Numbered from the stretch's first letter, positions 12,801 through 27,800 are shown. The stretch: 64,000 nucleotides of DNA from Erpetoichthys calabaricus (GCF_900747795.2 NC_041401.2:120997722-121061721); one strand, 5' to 3'. A program made the numbers and translations. The notes: generated by a model from the sequence alone, not told the origin.

Positions 12801-15800
12801 TTGAGGGCTTCAAGGTTTTGAGGTTGGTGTGTGTATACCTTCAACTTGAGATAGCCCCACAAAAAGAAATTGCACAGAGAGAGATCAGGTGAACGTGAAA
12901 GCCACCCGACATCGCCATGCCAGGAGACCAGCTTCCCTGGAAACATCTCCTGCAAAACTTGCATGGATTTCCATGCCGTATGAGCTGTTTCACCATCCTA
13001 TTGAAACCAGGCATCCACCACATCCATTTCTTCCAGTTGGGGCAGCTAAAAGTTCTCTACATTTCAGTGTAACATTCTGAAGTGACGGTGACCATTGCTC
13101 CCCCCTCCTCAAAAAAGTAAGAGCCTACAATGCCAAATTCTGCAACGGCACACCAAAATGTAACACACTCACTGCGCAGGGGTCTCTGAAATTCACGAGG
13201 GTTGGTTTCAGCCCTGTAGTGAAAGTTTTGCTTATTTACGCAACCATTCAAATGGAAATGTGCCTTGTCGCTGCACATGACGATGGCATCTAGATGAACG
13301 GTTTGCAGAATGTTTGCATAAAACTCTCTATGGCTCTACCAGTCTCTGTGAGTTCCTGTACTACCATCCATTTGTATGGATGGAAATTAAGGTCCTCATG
13401 CAAAATCCTCCTCAAAGACGTGTTAGAAATGCCTAAGGCAAACACTAGGTGTATACCTGTGGCCAAAGCACTGGTCTCTGGTTAAGTCATTGATGGCAAT
13501 GCCATTCCTACATTTGCACTGTTATTAGATTAGATAAACTTTATTCGACCCATGTGGGAATTTCAAATGTATACAGCAGCAGAAATATAAAAACAAGAAT
13601 AAAGCCTCACAGGACAGATAATACTTCCATTCAATAAATCAGTCAATAAATAAAAATAACAAATACATAAGGTGGAAACATTGAATTGCCTGATAGCAGT
13701 GGACAGAAAAGACCCCTAGAGGTGCTTACATAGCACTCTGTGGTGGAATAAGCCTCTGGCTAAAAGCTCTCCAAGAGAGAGTTTTTCATTATGGCATCCA
13801 ATTTTGCCATCATCCTGTTTTCCCACAACAGCTTCCAGTGTGTCCAGGGTTCATCCTATGATGAAGCAGGCTTTCTTGATAAGTTTTTTCAGGCTGTGTG
13901 TCTTTTGTGCTCCGGTTGCTTCCATAGGAGACTGCAGCAGAGAACACCACACTGTCTACTGTGGACTGGTAGAACGTTTCCATCAGCTTGTTGTACATAT
14001 CAAAGACCTGAGTCTCCTTAGCAAGTATAGTCTGTTCTAGCCCTATTTGTACAGTTCCACAGTGCAGTTTGTTGTTTATGTAAATCCCCAGGTTCTGCAC
14101 CACTTCCACATTCTCCCCCTGAAAGGTGAATGGTCTCAAAGGCTTCTTGGCACGTCAGAAGTCCATCACCAGTTCTTTTGCCTTGTTGATGTTGAATAGT
14201 AGGTTGTTGTCTCTGCACCACAAAACAAAGTCCTCTACGACTTTCCTGTATTCTGATTTCTTTATTATTAATGCAGCCTTTGATGGATGAGTTATGTGAA
14301 AAATTCTGTAGGTGGGAAGTTGTGGTATTGTGCTGGACGTCTGTCCTGTAGTGGGTAAACCAGAAGGGAGACGGGACAGTACTCTGAGGTGCTCCAGTAG
14401 TACACACCACCATTTCTGACACACAGTCCCTCATTATCTTGACTGTTGTGATGCCTTTGTCCAAGTTGATGTGGGCTTTGTGGAGAATGTAGATGAGAGA
14501 ATCCTCCACACCTACAGTATATGTGTCTGATAAGCAAAGTGCAATCATGCAAACTTGCTGCTTTTACTTCATGGTATGACTCTATGACCTTGAGCTAATT
14601 GTGCTGTCATTCTTGCAATACGTTTGTTGCTTGCAAGCATCTACTTTACAATGTAAATTCCTCATCTATATAGTAACCATTATGCTTAAACACATATCCA
14701 TAGTTCTACTCAACCACAAATCAGTTGTGGTTGAATTAAGCACCACTTGTTCCAGACCCATGTGAATTTTCTATCTGATATTTGGGATAAAGTAAAGGAA
14801 ACTCAGCTTCTGAAAAATAATTGTGGGAGAAAGCGACATCTCTTACCCCTGAGTGTTGGTGCATTTTTTTAAACCTTTATTGCACTCAATTTTAATCCAA
14901 GCCTTGTCTGCCTTTAATGACCTCTTGGGCACAGCCATCAGCAATCTGTCTGTTTGCGGAGAGAGTGTTGACCTTGTTGAGAGGTTTACAGAGAGGTTTG
15001 TCTCTGGTGGCTCTTCCTATGAAGTCATTAGGCGGATTGGGAGAGCATGGGGGGTCATGAGGTCGCTGGAAAAGGGGTGTTTGGCGCTCCCGATATCTAT
15101 GCAAAACGACGAAGGTCCAAGTCTTTAGAGTCCTGGTGCTTCCTGTCTTGCTATATGGTTGCGAGACATGGACGCTGTCTAGTGACCTGAGATGAAGACT
15201 GGACTCCTTTGGTACTGTGTCTCTTCAGAGAATCCTTGGGTACCGTTGGTTTGACTTTGTATCGAATGAGCAGTTGCTCGTGGATTCCCGAATGAGGCAC
15301 ATTACCTGCATTGTGAGGGAGCGTCAGTTACGGCACTACGGCCATGTGGCACGTTTCCCCGAGGGTGATCTGGCTCGTAAGATCCTTATTGTTGGGAACC
15401 CAAGTGGCTGGATCAGGACCAACAATTTTAAATGGTTGCATACATTTTTGAGTACAGTGCTGCAATAGTTTGCACAGTATGCATTTTTGATCATTATATA
15501 GTAATATTGAAAACAAAATTTGCCAAATTATGGATTCTCTTTATTTTGGTACTGAAACATCTAAACAGTGACGGGCAATTTAGATTCAACAATACTTCAA
15601 CATTACACAGTTGTTATGAAGATGTCGTTAGGAATCAGACCTCTGATTCGTCAATGCACTCATGCTTAGTGGAATGCATCTCTGATTGGTTACAACACTC
15701 ATTTACTGTTTAGAGCAGTTTGTAACTAGAATAGCTCAATCTTTGACATAGTCACTCTGGAAGTACGAAATGGAATACAGTGATCCCAACTTGTTGCAAT

Positions 15801-18800
15801 TAGTATATTGTAGCCCATGTTATTGTAAACACGATTAATATACAATTAATTGTGAAGCCCTAATATCCACATAAAAGACAGGTTGCAAGACTGACAAGCA
15901 TATAGTGGAAGTGGCTGCACTTACTTCATTTATAGGTTTTTCTTGAGTTTCTCTGTTTACAATCTTTTTGTATAGTTTTTAAACTTGGAATGTTAGATTC
16001 AGGTCATACTTGGTCTAATCCATAGCTTCTGGCTGTAACTCAGGGTTTTTTGCCTCTAAAGTAGTTTGAAAAAGTATAGCTAGAAGTTTAAATGACACAG
16101 TTAATCATAAGCTTCTTACAAAGGTACAATTCAATCTGAGAAAGCAGGTATTTAGCTTTCTGTTTACCAGCTACTTAGAGTACTAATTTATCTTGGCACA
16201 GGTAAACAGTTTCACAATAGCATGCCTTTAAAGGAGATATCCAATGATGTGCAGAGTTGTATGTCATGGCTCTGGGGTTAAGCAAAAATATTTGCTTGTA
16301 GTGTAGCACATTTTGCTTTTGCTGTATGGTCCTTTCAGTGTCTTTGGTGTGAATTTGTTTTTTCCAGCTGAATCTGGATATTAGGATAGCTGCTGTTTCC
16401 TTTCCAGTTTCATATGGAAAATCCTGACTCTTTCTGGTACATTAATGTAGGCAATTAATTTTTTTTTTCTTAAAGTAAGGTTTCTTCGGAATCTTTAGCC
16501 TATACCAGGTTCAGTTCAGCACAGAGCTTGGTTAGTAGGAGTGGATCTTGGAAACAGTGTACCCCTCCCAGGGTTAGAGTGTCTAACTCTTAAGAGCTGT
16601 AGGTTGATAAAACTTCCAAACCAAGAGCTAATGGGTGCCTTCATTTCCTTTGTGAAAATGCATGAGCTTCATGGCTCTGATGAGGGTGAATCAGCTTTCT
16701 GGGTCCAAAAAGGGCAAACAGGCTTTCTAACTCCAAAGAGAATGAAGATATGTATGTGCCTGATTTTTTAGGGAAGGTGTAGCATTTGCTGCCTGGATCA
16801 TAGTTTTATTTCCTAATAAAGTGCTCATGGTTGTCTTGACACTTACTATCATAATAATAAAAGCTTAACTTGCATTTATTAATTTAAGATAAATGTCCAT
16901 TTAGGTGCCAATTCGGTTTGCACAAATGTTTGTTTTTTTTTATTAATACCTCTGCTTATCAGATGTATGAGATGTAAGAGATATGACCAAATGGTGGCTA
17001 ATAGGAAAACCATGGAATAGTTCCTTGTAGAATGCAGGCTTTCTGCATCTCTGTTAGGTCTGTTGTTTTACAGAAAAGGCCTTGAGTACTACTGAAAGTC
17101 AAATATATTTGACAATATCCTCTTTGTCTTACAAAAGTCATTGCCTGTTCTTTAGAGTCTTCACTGTTTTTTCTGCCTTTTAACATACCTTCTTAAAATG
17201 ACACTTGAGACTGTACTATAGTTCCTGGTTAGTATCCAGTCCGGCATTAGAAGATTACAACCCAGGGGGTATAAGAGATGAACTACAGATTACATTTTTT
17301 GAAATACGTTTCTTGTAAATCTTTGAAGTGAAAAGTCAAGCAAAATGACACCTTTTATTGGTTAACTAAAAAGATTACAATATTCAAGCATTCAATGCAA
17401 CTTAGACCCCTTCTTCAGGCAAATCTTTGAAATTTAGGGCATATGAGAGGGTTAAGATTTTTAACATGTTAAGCAAATAAGCATTTGCTATATTAAATAG
17501 AGCTTACTAACAACTTGTCCAAAAAAGTTATGGTTTAATTTATTCTTGTTTTTCTCCTCAAGTGTAATTCTTGCTTTTATGTCTGCAGTTATACGAGTCA
17601 ATGGTCATTCAAAGATAGAGCGAACTGCTCGAGACTCTGCAATGGGCTATGATAGTGCATCGATGATGAGCAGTGAGCTGGAAACAAGCTCCTTCATAGA
17701 TTCGGAAGAGGATGAAGATGCCAGCAGGTAAGGTGACCCTCTAGTATGTCTGGGATGGTTGGGTGAGCTGTATCACTGGTTTTTGTGAAGTCATTGACTT
17801 TGACTTGGCATTTCTCTCCCCTGAGGCTCAGCAGCTCCACAGAGCAGAGCTCCTCCTCTCGACTGATGCGCAGGCACAGACGTCGCCGAAGGCGGCACAA
17901 ACTACCCAAGATTGATCGGGTGTGTGAGTGCAGTTGAGGGGATTGGGGGAGGGGACAGGTGGTTATGCTTTTCTGTAACAAGTGGAAAGCTGGCAGCACT
18001 CATGCTTTGCCCTCTCGCTCTATTTTCTTCCCAGGCATCCTCTTTCAGCAGCATCACGGATTCCACTATGTCCCTGAACATTATCACTGTCACACTAAAT
18101 ATGGGTAAGGCAATATTCATTATTTATTCTCTTTCTCTTATTCTCTTTCTCTTATACTGCTCTCTACCCCTTAACATAGGGATACTCAGCACTGGTAAGG
18201 CATCTTTTTTGTCTCTGTATCATTTTTGTACTTGTCTTTTGCTGTCAGTTACACAGTTATGTATCAAGTATGACTTTTCGTGGCTTCTACCCCTGCTGTT
18301 TTTTCACACTTTTCAATGGTAAAGGATGATTACCAGTAACATTTCTAAACGTAATATTCATTTTACATGATTTCTGTTGTACAGTATATAGCAAATCTTA
18401 GAATAAAATTGAAACTACTGTATGTCTACCTATAAGATAACAGTTTGTTTTGCATTTTAAATTTGCTATAGAGTACCCTTATTGTCCCTTTTCACTCACT
18501 TGATTATTCTGTGAAACATTTCAAATAAATAGTGCGAAAGATCAGCCTGACTACAGATAGACACCAGGACACACAGATGTCCAAACACACGCTTTTATTT
18601 TGTTTCTTCACTACATAGTCCTTTGCACCTCACACACAGTGCACAATCCACCAGCATTGTTGCTCACAGTCTTTTCTTTCCTTCTTGTCTGCTGCCGTCA
18701 CTCCTCCACTCGCAAGCTCCATCATCTGCCTCCCAACTCCGGCTCTCTGAATGGAGTGAGGCGGCCCCTTTTATAATACACCCAGATGTGCTCCAGGTGC

Positions 18801-21800
18801 TCCCTGATGACCTTCTTGCAGCACTTCCTGGTGTGGTGGAAGTGCTGCATGGGCACCCGGAAGCACTGCAGGTGTACCTGATTCCTGGTCTGGCAGCAGT
18901 TCCTGGTTTGGCAGAAGTGCTGCAGTCCAGGGCTTAGCCAGTGTTCATGCGCCCTCTGACAGTGGCCACAAGCCCCCGCAGGGTTGAGCTTCCAAGCTCT
19001 GTTCCGTGGCCCCAAAACCGACCAGGGCAGCTGCCTTCTCGTGTTCCAGGGGAGGTACTGCTCCTCTCCCAGTCCTTCCATCCTCCAGGCGTTCCGACTG
19101 GGCATGAGCCCCAGCCATCTGCCACAATAGATAACCTTTTTATGGAGAGTAGCAAAAAATGTGCACATCCTGCCGTTACTTACAAATAAAGCTATCAGAT
19201 GTCCCCAACTTTTGTACATAGAAATCTAAAGCAAGCAGGCCCATAATCAGTCACCACATGCACATGTTCCTAGTGTTATGCATGTTAAAGAATACGACTC
19301 TTCCCTCTGCCCTGCAGTCATCCAGAAATAATCACCACAAAATATACAATGTATAAAGTAACTTGTATAACAGCAAAGTCAGATTGTTTGTCCATTTTTT
19401 CTCTAGTCTCTCAGGACTTTGTTTATATCAAATGCCATTACCGGTAATCCCTAAACTCGGGGAATTGCTATTAGTCCACATACAGATACATCATGCAATA
19501 CTTATTTAATCAAGGCAATGTAGACAAGTCTTCATGAAGATGTATACATTTAAATGGTAGTAAGAGTCCTTCTACACCTTCTTCCTTAGGGACAGTAAAT
19601 TGTAATGCAAGTGAAAAAAACCTGATATTGAAACAATGTGCATATTTGCCTTTTTTTTGGATTAGATGACCTTGTGCCTCTATCCTATTATGTATGTTGC
19701 TTCACTAGTTCAAATTTTCACTGACAGTCGAATTTATTTTCCTAAAACTTCTGTCTTCCTTTGATTCTTGATCCACTCTCTTTTCTCATACACATTGTGT
19801 AATGGTCTTCATAGACAAGATGTTTGTCTTTGTGTAATACTCTTCTTAACTATTAGTAAAATACCTGTGCCTATTCAGATTAGGTTGAGTCTACCAAAAT
19901 AAATACAGTTCATTGTCCCTACTCTTTCTTAAAAAAATTGTAAAACTATGAAGTAATCTGACACTACGTTCTGCCTAAAACCTAATGCTAATCTAAGCTT
20001 TGGATCTCAACTGAATTTTGACATGTTGAAGACACATGCTCCCAACAACTTACTTCAACTAGTTGGTGACTCACTCCAATAAAATCAAATGGGTTTGATT
20101 TGGCCTTTAGTTGTAGGGGCTCTGTGTGCATGAGTGCTGACAACCAATGAATGTTCAATGAGAAGTACAATGCATTTATTGTAGCAATGAGGAATAAGGA
20201 ATGTGGGTGTATTGGATCCCACAAACAGAAGAGAAATTCACCCAGTATAAAGGAATGACAGACATAAAAATGAACACTCCACAATTTTGAAATTGAATGT
20301 TTAAAAGATCTTCAGTGCTTGTCTAGTCAAAAGTTGACCCAATTCTCCAACCAAACTTACCCACTGCTTTTAAGAGTTTTACAATGTGACTTTAAGTGTA
20401 TTTTTCAAACACCTGCTTAGTCGTGTGTAGGTTTATGAAAATCAGCACCATTCTCGTATACTTTTTGCCTTAGTAGACCCAACCTCTAAGTGTCTAATTT
20501 GAAAGGGTTAATACTTTCAAGATATTACCTTCTGCATATCTTCGTCCATTCTGTATTCCAAAAATGACTGTCTTTTAGTTAGCAAGATCTATGTAAGTGT
20601 TAGGTTAAGTATAACTAAAGTTCAAGCTGAAACCACTTTGCAATATTATTGTTCCCTTTAAGTATTCCATCTAAACCTTAATCTATACTTCCACTGGATT
20701 TCTCTCTTCTTCCTTAGAAAAGTACAACTTTCTTGGCATCAGCATTGTGGGGCAGAGTAATGATCGGGGAGATGGTGGGATCTACATTGGCTCCATCATG
20801 AAGGGAGGTGCAGTGGCTGCTGATGGCAAAATTGAACCTGGTGACATGCTGCTGCAGGTAAGCTGCATGTTATCCTGGGTGGTAGTGATGAAGGTGCTGT
20901 GTTTTTGGCATACCTAACAAATGTCTCTCATTGCAGGTGAATGACATCAATTTTGAGAACATGACCAATGATGATGCTGTGCGGATTTTAAGGGAAATTG
21001 TGTCAAAGCCAGGGTAAATGATCAGACATGGTCAAAGCTTCAGGATATTACAAAATGGTGATACTGTACAGCCATACTCCCTCACTATTTTTTCTTGTAG
21101 ATCAATCAGCCTGACTGTGGCCAAGTGTTGGGACCCGTCACCTCGCAGCTACTTCACAATACCACGAGGTCAGTAGTGTGTCTATTGAGATGTACATCAT
21201 CTTTATATCTGTTGGTGCCACGACTTTGTGTCTTTTAATTTTTAGCAGAACCAGTGCGTCCCATTGATCCTGCAGCTTGGATCTCCCATACTACAGCTCT
21301 GAGTGGAACATATCCTCATTATGGTAAGAGAAAGGACATGAGTCTGTTTGTGCTGACTCAAAATGTAAGATTACTACTAAGGACAAAGGGATGGTTTGCA
21401 ATGGTGATAGAGTTGTTTATGTTGAGTATTACAATGGATTCAAAAATCATTCAGACCCCTTCACTTTACTTGTACTTTGTGATATACATTTAATTTTAAA
21501 TTGAGTAATTTCCCATTACTGTCCATCTACACTCAAACCCATGATGACAAAGTGAAAACATGTTTTCTGAAATGTATACAAATAAATTAAAAATCAAAAA
21601 CTGAAACCTTTCATTGATGTAAGTATTCAGACCTTTAATTCACTACTTGGTGGAGTAGGTTTTCTTCAAGAACCTCTCTGTATTTGGCTGCATTTATCCT
21701 TCCTTCAGTTCTGACCAGTCTCCCTGTTCCTGCCGCTGGGAAGCACACCCATATCATGCTGTTGCTGTCACCATTGCTTCACTGTAGGGCTGGCATTAGG

Positions 21801-24800
21801 CTGTTAATGAGCAGGTCCTGGTCTTCTCCAGACAAAGTGTTTGAAGGTCTGCCCAAAGAGTTCAAATTTTGTCTTTTCAGACCAGAAAATCTTTTTTCCT
21901 CATGCTCTGAGTCCATCAGAGCTGTACGATACCCTTTTCTGAAGAATGTCTTCCATTTAGCCACTTTGCCATAAACTCCTGATTAACAGAGTGCTGCTGA
22001 GAAGTTCTCCTATGCGAGCAGAGGACTTCTGAAGCTCTGTTAGACTGAACATCGGTTTCTTGCTCACCATCCTGTCCGAGGCCCTTCTTGTACTGTTATG
22101 TGGCTTGACCAGATAGCCAACTCTTGGAAGGGTTTAAGTGATTCAGACTTCTTCCATTTCACGTTTATTAATGCCAATATGCTCCTCTGAACACTCAAAA
22201 GCTTTAGAAATGTTTTTATCCCTTTACCTTAATCTTTGCCTTACCTTAGTTTGATCACGAAGGTCTTCAGAAAGTTCCTTGGATTTCATGGCTTGTTTTT
22301 TGTTTTAACATACAGTGAATTTTTAGGACCTTATATTCAACAGTTTGTGCCTTTCTGAACAATGAGCAATAAATTCAGTTTGCCACAGGTAGACTCTGAT
22401 CAAGCTCTGGAAACACCTCAAGGATACTTAAAGCAAACAAGATGCACTTGACCACAATATGGAGTGCCACAGCAAAGTGTCTATTTATATTAAGGAGAGA
22501 TTTCAGTTTTTTATTTTTAATAAATTTCCTAGCCTTTCTGAAAACATATTTTAAAATTTTCATTTTGGGTTATTTAGTGTAGATTGATGTGCAAAACGGA
22601 AAATGTATCCATTTAAAATTAGTGTAAATTTTCACAATAAGGTGTGCACAAGGTAAAGGGGTCTAAATTCTTTCTAAATGTAATGTATGCAAATAAGACC
22701 TATCTGGTATAACTGGAAAGGCATAAATATGGTTAAGTTTTTAATTTTGCCCCTTCAGAGTTTGAGGATTTGCCCCTCAGCGTTGCAAAGACTGACATGG
22801 CTACTATTGTGAAGGTGATGCAACTACCTGACTCGGGCCTGGAGATTCGAGACAGAATGTGGCTGAAAATCACCATTGCTAATGCAGTAATTGGTAAGTA
22901 AGAAGGAAATAAATGACTGTGGTGTCTGGATTTAGCCATTTCAAGCTAACCTTTGACAATTTTCAGGTGCTGATGTAGTTGACTGGCTATATTCGCATGT
23001 GGATGGCTTTAAGGATCGACGAGATGCCCGCAAGTATGCCAGCAGTTTACTGAAGCATGGCTATCTGCGCCACACTGTCAACAAGGTCACCTTCTCAGAA
23101 CAGTGCTACTATGTATTTGGAGACTTGTGTACCAGTAAGGAGATACAAACACCTCTCATTCTGTCATGTCATTCTATCACTTTTGTTTGTATACAGTTTT
23201 GTTTTATAAAAACCTGCATTCTTTTTTTATTTGTCCTTTCTCGCTAATTTCTAATCATTGTGATTTTCTGCTTTAATCTTTTTTTTAATCCCAGCTAGTG
23301 ATATCAGCATTTTTGTTACATTTATTTTCTTGGCACTTGCACTTTTGCCTGTTTATCTTCTTTTTCTCACCTGCGATTCTTTTGTTTGCATAATCTTTTT
23401 TTATTTTACATCTATACATCTGTGTGCCTATCCTATGTGCCTCAAACATTTGTTGCACATACCATGTCACTGTTTCAGCGTCTTTCCTAGATCTGGGCTG
23501 TTGTTTTTGCTACTGAAGGAGTTCTTAAAGATTTTGTTATATCATCCTTGTTTAAAGAATTTTTAAAAGCAAACCAGCTAGAGAATTCTTAAACAATTTA
23601 GATTTAAAGATTATACACTTGGAAGAGTATGGATTGTAAATTAGATTTGAGGTTTTGAAATATTAGTAAGTCAAAGGTACTGATTTAAATGTTTTCTCTG
23701 GAAGTGTTCTTATTTTGCTGACTTGTTGGGGGTGGCGTGTTGCCTCCCACTACTAAATTATAAAATAATACAAATAACATCTTTATATTAAATCACATTC
23801 ACAGTATCAATACCAGCTTTCAGACCTCAGCACCAGTACCAAAATGGTTCCAAAGCAAATAACGGGTGCCTCCAAAACCTCTCATCAGAGCGATAATTGG
23901 TCCACCATAAAGTCGCTATCACGTACAAGCAATGGGGGGTGTAATTCCCTGTGAAGTCGTGATCGTTCACTTCCAAACATTGGGGGGTGGTGTCCTTGTG
24001 AAGTTTTGCTTCTTAAAGTCTACACAACTGGTGTTTTTCTACAATTACAATAGTGAGCACTGAGGGAAGGAGGGATTGAAAAGAAAGGTGACATTTACTT
24101 CTGGTACGACAAATCCTGAAATGCTAGCACTGTTCCGTTTTAGAATGTGGGTCTTTTGTGGGTAATGTGGGTAATTTTTTAGTACCGGTATACTGTGTAA
24201 CTAAAATAGGAGGTTGGAACTCTGTTGTTTGCTTTGCATTAAAATTAAATTATTGAAAAAGAAAGAGAGTTTTAGCAAGGCATTTGCTTTGAGTTGAGTC
24301 AATTATATTATTGTCCAGTGTTAGATTTACACTTCAAAACAACTTGCAGTGAGTTTTACATGGAAGGAATATCACATTTAAGGGCTGCTGTTGCAAAAGT
24401 AAATCGCAGTGCTTGACTAAATACAAGATTGTTTTCACACGGATTCCAAGTTATGCTTTGTGTTACATATGTAGCACAAGGTGTGGGTGATTTATTTATT
24501 TATTTATTTTTGTAAATAGGAATAACATGTGAAAGTAAACAAACACCATAGCTTTATAGGGTTATATTCTTTAATGTGCTAAAAAACATACTACATTGTT
24601 ATGTATAATTTTGACAATTTTAGGAATGGTAGGCTGGGCAACTTGCTCAGAGTCACACAGTGATTGAGTAAGAGTGAAAATTGAACTGCCAGCTGTGTGG
24701 TTTAAAGTCCAAGACCTTCTCCACTCCCATCGTCAACTCAATCGTAGTGTCCCCCTTAGAAAGTTCCCAGTAATTTGATCAATTATTTGCCCTTACCCAA

Positions 24801-27800
24801 ACCCAATATTTTTTTTTTGTTCTCACCATGGATTATTGGGCAGATGAATGAGATTTTCAATGGGTGGCCCGCTCTCCAATTTCAGTGGTAAAGAGACACT
24901 GGATTTAAAAGAAGCATTACCTCCCATATGCAAGTTAATAAATTAGATGCAAACATACCTAGAATGCATTATCGGTTCCTCCTTCTAAACCAAATAAGGC
25001 AAAAACATACTGGAAAAAAAAAAATCAAATGAAGGAAAAAGAGTACAGATAAAATGTAGCATAGTCAAACACAACCAAAGAAAACTTAAGTGTATGGTAA
25101 GAGATTAAAGGATAGTTATCAGATTCAAGTCTTTTTTAAGCAGTTGTTCTTTATTCAGTACCACTCTAAAAAGAAGTATTGAAGGATGTGCATCTGTAGA
25201 AATCCTTCCAGTCTTCTCATTAAATAGGTGAAAATTACAGGCTGAAAAACAATATGCAAGAGCATAAATAAAGTATTATGGTTGAAGATATGCCTCACAG
25301 ATTTGGTCTAATCCAGAGTAAATGTTTGATAATCTATATTAAGAGAAATGTGTATAGTATGCAGTCGTGAACAGATGTGGGCCATATCTCGCACAAATTA
25401 AGGAGAATGTACCGGTAGTTTGTGTTGGTGCTGACCGCTTTTTATTTGCTGCGAATCTAATTTTAAAGTCCTGCTTCCAGTGCCATCGCAAGTTATCAGA
25501 GGCTGTATTATTTTGAAATCACTGGTGTACTTTGACATGTTGCCTTTATTAGTAGTATTAATGCCTTCATAGTAGAAAATGTAGGGAGCTACAAAAAACT
25601 TTTTCTCAGGAGAAATTTTATTTAGAACAACTAAGGGGCTTTGCCCCCTGCTTGCTTTGCTCGCCAACCCCCGGGTTTGTTTTTCCAGAAATACAATTTA
25701 AGGAGATTGTTTTTTTCATGGGAATTGTTACATATGCATTATGTTCACTTTTACTGTAACACTTCAGTAAAAACAATATTTGGAATTAACTTTTCTGATA
25801 TAATTTTTTATGGTCTTCCACTGTTAAATTTTCGTCTATTTCTTCTGGAAGTCCAAATTGCTGCATCGTTAAATCTTCTGCTTCTAACATTTCTTTGATG
25901 ATCGAAAGAGCCGTTTGTTCATTCGACTATTCGGATAATTTTCCTTTGAAAGCTTCCCATAATTGTAAAGCATCAACTTCACCTGTCATAATTAAGTACA
26001 CGAAGACGTGTCTTAATTTGTCAGGCATCATTACAGAAGTGGCATCGGACATCATTTCAAACATATAGTCATCTGATTTACATAATCCAGCTGCTTGTGC
26101 CGATTCTTGAAAAGTACTGTACGTAGTTCCATCTATAGTTAGAACATTGTTGCCCCTTTTGATTCATGTAACAACAATTTTAAATGAAACCGTTCGATAT
26201 CTTTTGGTGATACAATATTTAATCGAGGAACACTTTTGCAATAAATTTTTCTTGGATGCCATACTCTTTTTTTGTTTCTGCCATGTGTAATGTTGAGGAA
26301 TTTGTGCATATATATATGCTTTTGCATTTACGTCTGTTTTATTAAGTTCAAAATAAGCCAATAATTTTGTATTTCTATATTTCTCTACCTCTAAAGCTTC
26401 TGCTTCTTCGCCCTCTTTAAATTGAATCATATTCTGACCTGGTAAATGAATCAGTAGTGATTCAACAGAATGACTTTGACCATGCATCGGCAATTCCATT
26501 AAATGCCACCCGCTTTCCATTGCACTGATGTACCAAGTATCTAAATATGCTTGAGCTTCGTCCTGAGCCTGTTCTTTCAATAAAGTTACATGTACTCTAT
26601 TGTGCCGTTTATGAATGTACTTGTATTGTAGATGTACTTAATACTCATAACCGATGCATAATACTAAACATTAATATGACAATTGAATCATTTGAGCAAA
26701 TAACGGGTTATATGGTACAATCATTGAATTATCGAGCATCACAATTTTACCATATTTCTTTCCGTGATAAGTGTGTTATTCGTGACAATTATCTCTTCGG
26801 CGATAATCAGGAAAGCCAGAACACTTTTTTTCTTTTGAGTCCCAACATACTGAATCTTTTAAATGAGGTCCATGAGACATGTGTTTAATGACTTTGTACC
26901 ATAATTCAGGAGAGGTTTCTCTGTTTGGATTTTCAGCACAGACCAAGCAATCTACATCATCAGCAGTTAATAATTTATTTTGCAAAGTAACCAATAAATG
27001 CATTTGAGGCAAACCCCGTTTTTGAAATTTGATCATGTAAGTGTATGCTCTAATTTGACCGAACACCATTTCAAATTCATTCAATAAAAATAAGACTTTC
27101 TGATAAAACAATCTACTTACAAAAGTGGGTAAGGGAATATCCAGAGCCGATGTAGCCGGTGGCATTGTTGTCAAGAATCTGCCGGTTTCTGGCCATTGTG
27201 GATTGCACGTCATTATAATAAATAAATCTGGCCGACCGATAGTTTGGGTTATTGCATTGCATCATGATATAACTGTTGCAATGCTCTTGGACCATCTTGA
27301 TATAATGATGGTAATATTATTTCTTTACCTATTTTGAATTTGTCTGAATTATTGATAGTTGAATTATGAACGTGATCAATACGACCTTGCATATGTTTTG
27401 TTCTAAGTTTTGCTTGATTAGGTTTAATAAAGAAGAGACGATTAGCTTCGACTTTTAGATACGCATTAATAATGTAACGGAGCGGTTAGATGACCGTGTT
27501 CTTGTTTGAAAATGGTTGTATGGCATGAATTGCTTCTAAAGGATGTCAGTATGACGTGACTTGACAATGTTGCGGGACGTGAAAGTGTCTCTCTGACTCC
27601 CTTGTCTCTCTTCTAATCTGTCTCCCTTTTAAGATCATGTCTTGTTGCAAGTTTTCTTTTTATAATAGAGAGATGTTATTCAAAAATTCAAATACTATTT
27701 CAATATAAAAGTCTCTTTAAGGCCTCAATAACATATGTGCTGTATATTGAATACTTCATACTTTAGTGAAGAAGGAATACATAATCAGCTTGTAGAAATG

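Noticed and set aside
17912-18322. 136-codon frame spanning a dvl1 exon
   Set aside because: It is a different frame from the PDZ-coding exon 18035-18104, and runs through intron on both sides.
18722-19219. 165-codon minus-strand frame
   Set aside because: It lies in the GC-rich LTR-like block A and has no domain; the length follows from base composition.
25641-25898. 85-codon plus-strand frame at the Helitron end
   Set aside because: It is antisense to the Helitron, starts in its 3' hairpin, and has no domain.
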